Assembly (NCBI RefSeq): GCF_900141985.1
Contig: NZ_FQZK01000003.1
Location: forward strand, 62,001-126,000
Direction: 5' to 3'
DNA from: Nocardiopsis flavescens
GTDB lineage: Bacteria > Actinomycetota > Actinomycetes > Streptosporangiales > Streptosporangiaceae
DNA: 64,000 bases
Part shown: positions 57,840 to 64,000 of the stretch, piece by piece
How the letters are laid out: each line of letters opens with the position of its first letter
How positions within the stretch are numbered: position 1 is the first letter of the stretch
Made by a program: the position numbers and the translations under genes
Notes under the pieces: model-generated
Databases searched by the model: none
Seen by the model: the letters and a program-made list of their open reading frames with translations, nothing else
Told to the model about the DNA's origin: nothing

Positions 57840-58241
57840 TCAGCAGCGGGGCAGGCCCTCGACGGGCTTCCAGGGCTCGGAGACGCGCAGGGCGGTGGCG
57901 CTGACGAAGACGTCGCGGTTGCCGGTGTCGTCGTCGGTGAGCACCCACCAGGTGGAGAGGCCGCCTTCGCCGTCGGAGTGGGCGGTGCCCTGGGTCTGGC
58001 AGAAGAAGTAGTGCCGTCCGGCCCACAGCCAGCCGGTGGTGGCGTAGCGGGTGTCCTGCGACCAGTAGGAGCGGGCGTCGCGCCAGGTCGTGTAGTAGTG
58101 GCGGACGGAGAGGGCGCGCACGTCGTGCCCGTCGGAGGTGTCCGCCGGGGCCGCGGCGGCCGCGCCCGGCGCCGCCAGTGCCAGGGGCAGGGCCAGGGCG
58201 GCCGCGGCGGCGGTCGCGCGCAGAGTGCCTGCTCGGGTCAT
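57840..58241 (-). CDS. Small secreted protein, unknown
   Basis: 133 residues. A classic signal peptide (about 1-32, ending A-A-A-A-A-P) precedes a mature domain rich in Trp, Tyr and Thr (Y-Y-T-T-W-R-D-A-R-S-Y-W, W-L-W-A-G-R-H-Y-F-F-C). Two Cys, one at the extreme C-terminus, could form a disulfide. GAGGAG lies upstream of ATG 58241; an in-frame ATG at 58331 lacks both site and signal character. No family recognised. Confidence 0.68.
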   Translation of the reverse strand: MTRAGTLRATAAAAALALPLALAAPGAAAAAPADTSDGHDVRALSVRHYYTTWRDARSYWSQDTRYATTGWLWAGRHYFFCQTQGTAHSDGEGGLSTWWVLTDDDTGNRDVFVSATALRVSEPWKPVEGLPRC

Positions 58242-58354
58242 CGGAACGCTCCTCGACTCCCCCCGGGCACCGGTGCGACCGCACCCCGGGACGGGATGAA
58301 ACTGCTGGAATGGGATGGGGTCGGCGATCACCCTCGATCACCGCCCACCCGCAC

Positions 58355-58376
58355 ATTGTCACTCAGAGTGAACAAT
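58355..58376. promoter_or_regulatory. Near-palindrome between the two secreted-protein genes
   Basis: ATTGTCACTC and GAGTGAACAAT are inverted copies differing by one extra base, in an AT-richer window. It lies 114 bases upstream of the small secreted protein and just after the stop codon of the next gene. Likely an operator. Confidence 0.4.
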
Positions 58377-58407
58377 TCGTCCCGTTACGACACGGCCGCG
58401 GCGGCGG

Positions 58408-59163
58408 TCAGGCGCAGTCCGCGACCCCGCGGCTGAAGTCGGCGATCTCGTCGCGCTCGGCCTGGTCGGTGCCGGCCTCCTCGAACCAGACGAGCACGAA
58501 GTGGCAGGCCTCCTGGACGTCGACCGCGTCCGCCTCACCCTCCTCCAGGTCCTGCTGGAGCAGGACGGCGGCCAGCGCCGCCGCACCGGCGTTGGGGAAG
58601 GCGATGACCCGGACGAGCGGGGTGTCGGTCGCCGAGGTGCACTGGAAGGGCGCCGGCTCCTCCCCGTCCTCCGGGGTGCACATGTCCGGGGTCAGGTTGC
58701 TCCGGCTCTCGATGTCGTACTCGTCCCGCAGCTCGGCCACCAGGTCGTCGGCGGTGAGCAGGTCCTCGGGGGCGGCCGTGGGCTCCTCGGGCGGCCCGGA
58801 CGTCGGCGCCGGCTCCGGCTCGGGGGCGGTATCCGTGGGCTCGGGCTCGGGCGGCTCCGCCGGGGGCGAGGGGGAGGGGCTCGGCTCCGGTGCCGCCCAC
58901 GAGGACACCAGCCGGTCGCCCACCACCAGCCCGCCCCCCAGGAACGTGCCGCCGGCCAGGACGGTGATGACCACGAGGACGGCCAGCAGCCCCGCGCCGT
59001 AACCGCCGCCGGGCGGCGGTCCGGGCGGGGGCGGCGGCCCCGCGGGCGGTCCGGGCGGCGGCCCGCCCCGGTGCGGGGGCCCGGCGGGCGGCGGCTGGAC
59101 GGGCCGCCCCTGCTCCGGCGGGAGGTTCCACTGCTGTCGTCCGGGCTCCGGGTGGGGGTTCAC
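58408..59163 (-). CDS. Membrane-anchored protein with proline-rich arms
   Basis: 251 residues. The N-terminal 55 residues are Pro/Gly-rich (P-P-P-P-P-G-P-P-P-G-G-G), followed by one membrane segment (about 57-80) and a Pro/Glu/Ser-rich extracellular stalk (about 90-130). The globular end (about 135-251) has four Cys (C-T-P, Q-C-T, A-C-H and the penultimate C) that could form two disulfides, around a D-L-V-A-E-L-R-D-E-Y start. AGGAG lies upstream of the GTG start. This resembles the DUF4190-like group of actinomycete surface proteins in layout only. Function unknown. Confidence 0.68.
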   Translation of the reverse strand: MNPHPEPGRQQWNLPPEQGRPVQPPPAGPPHRGGPPPGPPAGPPPPPGPPPGGGYGAGLLAVLVVITVLAGGTFLGGGLVVGDRLVSSWAAPEPSPSPSPPAEPPEPEPTDTAPEPEPAPTSGPPEEPTAAPEDLLTADDLVAELRDEYDIESRSNLTPDMCTPEDGEEPAPFQCTSATDTPLVRVIAFPNAGAAALAAVLLQQDLEEGEADAVDVQEACHFVLVWFEEAGTDQAERDEIADFSRGVADCA

Positions 59164-59354
59164 GTGCGCTCTCTCCTCGTCATCGGCGTCGAGCGGTCGA
59201 CGGCGAAGCCCGGGGTCTCGTCACTCCGATACCCGAATCACCGTGATACTGCCACCTTTCCTCACGGATCATCCCATTGGCGGCACAGAAACGGCCATCC
59301 GGGTCCGGTGGTCGGCGACCCGCCGACGCCCGGCGCCCGACGGCCGTTCCCCAC

Positions 59355-59381
59355 TTCACCAAGAACCGGGTTTTCACCAAG
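59355..59381 (+). promoter_or_regulatory. Direct repeats upstream of the response-regulator gene
   Basis: TTCACCAAG occurs at 59355-59363 and 59373-59381, 18 bases apart, within the AT-richer 353-base gap 59164-59516. OmpR-family regulators typically bind tandem direct repeats, so this may be an autoregulatory site. The gap also holds two -10 candidates: CATAAT (59475-59480) and TACGAT (59504-59509). Confidence 0.4.
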
Positions 59382-59516
59382 CGAAGGCAAAGAAAGTCCA
59401 AGAATTAAACAGCTGAACCATTTGTCCGGTATGTGGAATCCGTATTTTCGGCCAACCTTGGGCCATCCGGCGCGCATAATAGGGAAATGCACGACCCCCG
59501 ACCTACGATCGACAGC

Positions 59517-60185
59517 ATGACCTGCGTTTTGCTGGCCGAAGACGATGTCTCGATCTCCGAGCCTCTCGCGCGCGCACTCCGCCGCGAGGGCTACACGGTG
59601 GATGTGACCGTCAACGGCACTGAGACACTCGACCGTGCCCGTGCGGGGGACATCGACCTGATGGTCCTGGACCTGGGCCTGCCCGAAATGGACGGCCTGG
59701 AGGTGGCACGTCGGCTCCGGGCCGAGGGCCACGGAACGCCGATCCTCATCCTGACCGCCCGCGCCGACGAGGTCGACACCGTCGTCGGCCTCGACGCGGG
59801 GGCCGACGACTACGTCACCAAGCCCTTCCGGCTGGCCGAACTGCTCGCCCGGGTGCGGGCCCTGCTGCGGCGGGGCGGGGCGGAGGTGCCCGTCGTCCAC
59901 GGCGTGCGCATCGACAACGACTCCCGCCGGGCCTGGCTGGGCGAGCGCGAGCTCCAGCTGACCACCAAGGAGTTCGACCTGCTGCGCGTGCTGGTGCGCG
60001 ACGCGGGCAAGGTCGTCACCCGCGAGCAGATCATGCGCGAGGTGTGGGACACCAACTGGTGGGGCTCGACCAAGACCCTCGACATGCACATCTCCTGGCT
60101 GCGGCGCAAGCTCGGGGACGACGCCAACCAGCCGTCGTACATCACGACCGTCCGGGGAGTGGGCTTCCGCTTCGAGCGGGACTGA
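59517..60185 (+). CDS. OmpR-family response regulator
   Basis: 222 residues. Receiver domain: acidic pair Asp 9/Asp 10, phospho-acceptor Asp 52, Thr 80, Lys 102. The winged-helix DNA-binding domain (about 125-222) has the usual L-T-x-K-E-F-D-L-L and V-R-G-V-G-F-R-F. The ATG at 59517 is chosen because the receiver starts immediately; TACGAT ends 7 bases upstream, so leaderless. An ATG at 59487 also lies 6 bases after a good -10 (CATAAT) and would add 10 residues. Partner of the histidine kinase 67 bases downstream. Confidence 0.92.
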   Translation: MTCVLLAEDDVSISEPLARALRREGYTVDVTVNGTETLDRARAGDIDLMVLDLGLPEMDGLEVARRLRAEGHGTPILILTARADEVDTVVGLDAGADDYVTKPFRLAELLARVRALLRRGGAEVPVVHGVRIDNDSRRAWLGERELQLTTKEFDLLRVLVRDAGKVVTREQIMREVWDTNWWGSTKTLDMHISWLRRKLGDDANQPSYITTVRGVGFRFERD

Positions 60186-60252
60186 CCGGACCGCGTGTCC
60201 GGTGCGCCCCGCCCGGGCCGGCCGTCTCCCGGTCGGACGAACATGAGGTGAC

Positions 60253-61539
60253 ATGCGCAGGCGGATGGTTTTCTCCACCCTGGTGGTGACCGTCATCGCC
60301 GTCATGCTGCTCGGACTGCCCCTGGGTGCGCTCACCTACAAGCTGGTGCACGACGAGAGCAATCGCGCCCTCCAGGGCGAGGCGGAGCTGATCGGCGCCG
60401 AGAGCGACACCATGCTGGAGATCCACGACGAGATCGACCCCGCCGAGTTCGACCGGGACCACCCGGAGCGGTTCATCCGGATCACGACGGCGGACGGGGC
60501 GAGCACGGTGACGGCCGGGCGACCGGGGCTGGAGCCGAACGCGCCCGGTGGCCCGCCCCTGCTGCGGGCCACGGCCACCACCGGGCGGGGCACCGTGGTC
60601 GAGGTGTGGATGAGCAGCGAGGAGGTGCAGCAGAGCGTCGTGCGCGCCTGGCTGGGCATCGCCTCGCTGTCCCTGCTGGCGATCGGCGTGGCGGTGGGGC
60701 TGTCGATGTTCCAGGCCCGCAGGCTGACCCTGCCGCTGGTCGACCTGGCGGCCACCGCCGAGCGCCTGGGCTCGGGGGTGACCACGCCGTGGGGACACCG
60801 CTACGGCATCCCGGAGGCCGACCGGGTCGCCGAGGTGCTGGACCGCAGCGCCGAGCGCATCGCGGGGCTGATCGCCACCGAGCGCCACTTCGCCACCGAC
60901 GCCTCCCACCAGCTGCGCACCCCGCTGACGGCGCTGACGATGCGGCTGGAGGAGATCGTCGCCGAGGCCCACGACCCGGAGGTCGTCCGGGAGGAGGGCG
61001 CGGCGGCCCTGGCCCAGACCGAGCGGCTGGTGGAGACCGTGGAGAGCCTGCTGGGCAGGGCCCGCAAGAGCCAGAACCCGGAGGTGGAGGCCGTCCCGGT
61101 GGACCCGGTCCTCAACCACCTCCAGGCGGAGTGGGCCCCCGTGTTCCAGCAGGAGAGGCGCAAGCTCCTGGTCACCGGCTCACCGGGGCTGACCGCGATG
61201 ACCGTGCCCACCGACCTCGCCCAGATCCTCGCGACCCTGGTGGAGAACGCCTACAAGCACGGGGCCGGCACCGTGACGATCCGGCGCATCGACACCGGCC
61301 AGTCCGTGCGCATCGAGGTCAGCGACGAGGGCGAGGGCGTCCCCGAGCACCTCAGCGGGCGGATCTTCGACCGCGAGGTCAGCGGGGACGGCGGCACCGG
61401 CCTGGGGCTGGCCCTGGCCCGGCACATCGCCGAGTCCGAGGGCGCCAGGATCGAGCTGGTGCAGGCCCGCCCGACCACCTTCGCGCTGTTCCTGCCCGCG
61501 GGGGCGGGCGGCCTGTCCAAGATGACCGGTCCGGTCTGA
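60253..61539 (+). CDS. Sensor histidine kinase
   Basis: 428 residues: two membrane segments (7-27 and 131-152) enclosing an extracellular sensor of about 100 residues, a HAMP-like linker, H-box D-A-S-H-Q-L-R-T-P with His 219, N-box L-V-E-N-A-Y-K-H-G, and G-boxes D-E-G-E-G-V and G-G-T-G-L-G-L. All catalytic motifs are intact. GAGGTGAC lies before the ATG. It forms a two-component system with the OmpR-type regulator. The signal is unknown; cell-envelope stress is plausible by analogy with CseBC-type systems only. Confidence 0.92.
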   Translation: MRRRMVFSTLVVTVIAVMLLGLPLGALTYKLVHDESNRALQGEAELIGAESDTMLEIHDEIDPAEFDRDHPERFIRITTADGASTVTAGRPGLEPNAPGGPPLLRATATTGRGTVVEVWMSSEEVQQSVVRAWLGIASLSLLAIGVAVGLSMFQARRLTLPLVDLAATAERLGSGVTTPWGHRYGIPEADRVAEVLDRSAERIAGLIATERHFATDASHQLRTPLTALTMRLEEIVAEAHDPEVVREEGAAALAQTERLVETVESLLGRARKSQNPEVEAVPVDPVLNHLQAEWAPVFQQERRKLLVTGSPGLTAMTVPTDLAQILATLVENAYKHGAGTVTIRRIDTGQSVRIEVSDEGEGVPEHLSGRIFDREVSGDGGTGLGLALARHIAESEGARIELVQARPTTFALFLPAGAGGLSKMTGPV

Positions 61540-61563
61540 CCGCCGCGGTCCGGCCCGGACGCC

Positions 61564-61592
61564 GGTGCGGGCCCGCCGCCCGGGCCCGCACC
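61564..61592. terminator. Bidirectional terminator between kinase and glycosyltransferase genes
   Basis: A perfect 12-bp stem (61564-61575 with 61581-61592) with a 5-base loop, between convergent genes. Confidence 0.7.
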
Positions 61593-61597
61593 CGCTC

Positions 61598-63793
61598 TCA
61601 GGCCCCGGCCGGCACCGGCACCTTGCCCCGCACCACCAGGTCGGTCCACAGCGAGCGGACCCGGCCCAGGCTGTAGGCCCCGACCACCTCGGCGCGGGCG
61701 CGCCCGGCCTCCGAGGCGAAGCGCCCCTCGCTCACCGTCGCGTGGATCGCCTCGGCCATCGCCACCGCGTCGTCGTGGATCCAGTGCGGGTCGTAGATGG
61801 TGTCGGCCCCGGGCCAGGGCAGCAGCGCGGGCACGCCGCCCGAGGCGGCGCACTCGGCCGGCGCCAGGTGGAACGACTCGTCGTCGCTGGTGGAGAGCAT
61901 GAACCCGACCCGCCGCAGCCAGGTGGCCACGTCCGGCCCGAACGGGTCGAACACCACCGCCCCGGCCAGGTCGCCGTCCCGCTGGATCCGCCGGTAGACG
62001 CGCTCGAAGTAGGCGCGCTCCTCCGGGCGGTTCCAGATCCACCAGTAGTCCCAGGGCTGCTTGGTCTTGACCGACATCGTGTAGCGCGGGTCCATGCGGC
62101 GCAGCTCCGCGAGCACGTCCAGGCCGCGGTCGAGCCGCTTGCGCGAGGGCGCGATGCCCACCATGCCCAGGGAGTACTCCGCCCCGGGGAGCTTGGGCCT
62201 GGCCAGCTGCTCGTCGTCCACCCAGTTGGGGACCACCACGACCTTGTCGGCGGGCCAGCCGGTGATCTCGCGGGTGAGGTCCGCGTAGTGCGGGCTGACG
62301 CACACGACCGCGTCGACCTTGTCGATGTCGAGCTTGCGCGGCCACTCCGCGTACAGCTCGAACCGGTGCAGCCGGACGATGAGCCGCTGGTCGGGCCGCT
62401 TCCACTTGGCGTAGAACAGGGCGTTGGGCCCGCACCACTCGCAGATGACCACGTCGGCCCACCCGGCCAGCTCCCGCGACCGGTACTGGTCGTGGGTGCC
62501 CAGGCCCTCCCACTCGTCCATACGCACGTCCAAGCCGGGCAGCGAGGACAGGTACTCGGCGAGCCGGGTGAAGAACTTCATGTCGTGACCGGCCACGACC
62601 ACCTTGAGGGGGCGCTCGGCGTCCACCCCGGCGGGGGCGGGCGGCAGCGCCTCGGCGAGGTACCCGCGCAGGCGCCCGGCCGCGCGTTCGAGCGTGTGGT
62701 CCTCGGCCGCGGCCCGGCAGCGGGCGGCGGCCTCGGCGTACACGGAGCGGTCGTGGTAGGCGCGGGCGACCACCTCGGCCACCGAGTCCAGGTCGGCCCC
62801 GGCGAACAGCGGGTAGTCGGCGCCCAGCTTGGCCTCGTGCATGGGGGTGCGGTTGAGGACCACCGGCAGGCCCAGCGCGCCCAGCTCCAGGACCTTGGTG
62901 GACAGCTCCAGGCTGGCGTCCATCGACGGGTCCCGCCAGGACAGGCCGAAGTCGCACTCGGCGGAGGCGCGCAGGGCGTCCGCGCGCGCCATGCCGCCCC
63001 GCCAGTCCACACCCGGGGTGCCGTCCAGCGCCTTGCGCATGCGCTTGGACCAGTCGGCGGGGTCGGCGTGGACCTTGTCCCCGATCATCACCAGCTCGGC
63101 GTCCACGCCGCGGCGCTCCAGGGCGGCCGGGAGCCCGGTCATCTCCAGGGTGTTCCAGGCCGGGGCGAACTTGCCGGTGTAGGCCAGGCGGGCGCGGGCG
63201 TGCACCTGCCCGTCGGCGCGGGCGTCCCCGGGGACCACCACCACCGGCGGGAACAGCACGGAGCGGCCGCAGGCGGCGGGCACCGACGACTCCAGGAAGG
63301 CCCGCAGCTCCTCGGTCTGGCAGAGCAGGAACCGGGAGGCCAGGGCGATCTCGGTGAGCTCGGCGACGGCGGTGGCGGTGAACCCGTCCACCGCGTGCGG
63401 GAAGTCGGTGAGGTAGGTCCACAGCCGCCCGGCCAGGGTCTCCTCCTGGGCGGCCAGCCCGGCGAGCCGCCTGCCCCGCACGACCACGAGGTCGAACGGG
63501 GTCCGCTCGTGCCGGGAGACCAGCAGGGAGACGGCCTGCTCCGGTGTGAGGCCCCGCGGTCCGGCGTCCGGGACCAGCTTGTCCTCGTAGGGACGCAGCA
63601 GGCGGATGCCGGGGACGTCCGCGAGCGGCGCGACGAGCCGGTCGGTGCGCACCGGGGCCTTCAGCAGCAGGGTGACCTCGCATCCGGCGGCGGCCAGGGC
63701 CTGTGCCATCGACTGCGCCCAGATCGCTGAACCGTCGATGATGTTCAGGTCCACGTCCCCGTACAAGAGTGCGCGCGGAGGAGGTGTGCTCAC
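61598..63793 (-). CDS. Tandem GT-B glycosyltransferase (two glycosyltransferase modules)
   Basis: 731 residues, about twice a normal GT4 enzyme. Residues 1-385 form one GT-B-like unit (G-D-V-D-L-N-I-I-D-G-S-A-I-W near the start, later S-T-K-V-L-E-L-G-A-L-G-L-P-V, a GT4 nucleotide-sugar motif). Residues about 393-731 form a second (V-V-V-A-G-H-D-M-K-F-F at its start, V-C-V-S-P-H-Y, S-T-S-D-D-E-S-F-H-L-A-P-A-E). The second module contains the E-x7-E-like region (E-S-F-H-L-A-P-A-E). The first may also be active. GTG start with AAGGGAA upstream. Probably adds sugars to a surface or teichoic-type polymer; acceptor unknown. Confidence 0.82.
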   Translation of the reverse strand: MSTPPPRALLYGDVDLNIIDGSAIWAQSMAQALAAAGCEVTLLLKAPVRTDRLVAPLADVPGIRLLRPYEDKLVPDAGPRGLTPEQAVSLLVSRHERTPFDLVVVRGRRLAGLAAQEETLAGRLWTYLTDFPHAVDGFTATAVAELTEIALASRFLLCQTEELRAFLESSVPAACGRSVLFPPVVVVPGDARADGQVHARARLAYTGKFAPAWNTLEMTGLPAALERRGVDAELVMIGDKVHADPADWSKRMRKALDGTPGVDWRGGMARADALRASAECDFGLSWRDPSMDASLELSTKVLELGALGLPVVLNRTPMHEAKLGADYPLFAGADLDSVAEVVARAYHDRSVYAEAAARCRAAAEDHTLERAAGRLRGYLAEALPPAPAGVDAERPLKVVVAGHDMKFFTRLAEYLSSLPGLDVRMDEWEGLGTHDQYRSRELAGWADVVICEWCGPNALFYAKWKRPDQRLIVRLHRFELYAEWPRKLDIDKVDAVVCVSPHYADLTREITGWPADKVVVVPNWVDDEQLARPKLPGAEYSLGMVGIAPSRKRLDRGLDVLAELRRMDPRYTMSVKTKQPWDYWWIWNRPEERAYFERVYRRIQRDGDLAGAVVFDPFGPDVATWLRRVGFMLSTSDDESFHLAPAECAASGGVPALLPWPGADTIYDPHWIHDDAVAMAEAIHATVSEGRFASEAGRARAEVVGAYSLGRVRSLWTDLVVRGKVPVPAGA

Positions 63794-63851
63794 GTTCTTC
63801 CCTTCGGATGCTTGCGGGTGGCCCGTACCGGGCGGTCATGGCGGCCGGGAG

Positions 63852-64000
63852 TCATCCGACGGCCCCGGTGGGGGCGTCCGCCGCGGTGTGGGCGGGCCCC
63901 TGGGCGTTGCCGTCGGTCCCGGTGCCGTGATCGGGCCCCAGGGCCAGGAGGCGGGTGCCTCGGCGGTTCCACTCCGCCGGGTTCCAGCCCCGCCGCACCA
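63852..64000 (-). CDS. C-terminal fragment of a gene upstream of the glycosyltransferase, unknown
   Basis: The last 48 codons of a minus-strand gene that begins outside the window, ending in TGA at 63852-63854. The visible part starts R-R-G-W-N-P-A-E-W-N-R-R-G-T-R-L-L and ends in a disordered Gly/Ala/Thr-rich tail. It stops 58 bases before the glycosyltransferase start codon and is on the same strand, so they may share an operon. Family cannot be judged. Confidence 0.5.
   Translation of the reverse strand, partial: VRRGWNPAEWNRRGTRLLALGPDHGTGTDGNAQGPAHTAADAPTGAVG

Overview
This window is chromosomal DNA from a very GC-rich actinomycete. Start codons are mostly ATG or GTG, third codon positions are almost always G or C, and it carries a WhiB-family regulator, UPF0182, Zincin_2, SPW-repeat and PPA1309 proteins. 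Gene content looks like Nocardiopsaceae or a related Streptosporangiales genome; that placement is inference. From about 6.5 to 42.7 kb the gene order matches, from memory, the Mycobacterium tuberculosis block running from UPF0182 through the PDZ protease, Zincin_2, whiB7, uvrD2, mycoredoxin, nudC, adnB/adnA, an alkyltransferase-like protein, moeZ, a TetR regulator and a ferritin-like protein to rhlE, with local insertions. No CRISPR array, insertion sequence, prophage or rRNA was seen.

Layout. 0-5.2 kb: a cut-off TetR gene, hisN, a lipoprotein, and a three-gene MacAB-like exporter (FtsX-type permease, membrane-fusion protein, ATPase). 5.4-5.8 kb: two tandem initiator tRNA genes on the minus strand, then a 4-unit degenerate repeat. 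6.5-16.2 kb: UPF0182, PPA1309, Lon-like PDZ protease, moaE, an NAD-dependent epimerase, Zincin_2, Nudix, and a YgjP-type metallopeptidase. 16.4-17.7 kb: the whiB7 unit with a long regulatory leader. 17.8-34.4 kb: uvrD2-tesB, mycoredoxin, ANTAR protein, nudC, M20 dipeptidase, EF-hand protein, ArsR/SRPBCC pair, a phosphotransferase, adnB-adnA and an alkyltransferase-like gene. 34.5-42.7 kb: SPW protein, moeZ, TetR, CmpX-like channel, small proteins, ferritin-like protein and rhlE. 42.9-51.9 kb: hydrolase, a degenerate metallo-beta-lactamase-fold protein, PHP phosphoesterase, DUF6758, typA, mutT, recD2, yjbR. 52-64 kb: a HicAB toxin-antitoxin module, a protein kinase, a sortase-type wall-anchored 5'-nucleotidase, secreted and membrane proteins of unknown function, a two-component system, and a tandem glycosyltransferase.

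Functional themes. DNA and nucleotide maintenance is concentrated here: UvrD2, AdnA, AdnB, RecD2, the alkyltransferase-like protein, MutT-type Nudix and NudC. Molybdopterin/sulfur-carrier chemistry is represented by moaE and moeZ. The most interesting element is the whiB7 leader (about 16.4-17.7 kb). It has a promoter with the AT-rich box expected for WhiB7 autoregulation, a 131-codon leader ORF with a strong ribosome-binding site, an intrinsic terminator 24 bases after its stop codon, and a 9-base segment inside the leader ORF that can pair perfectly with the terminator's first arm. This is the architecture of a translation-sensing transcription attenuator. Many genes appear leaderless, with a -10-like hexamer 6 to 8 bases before the start codon.
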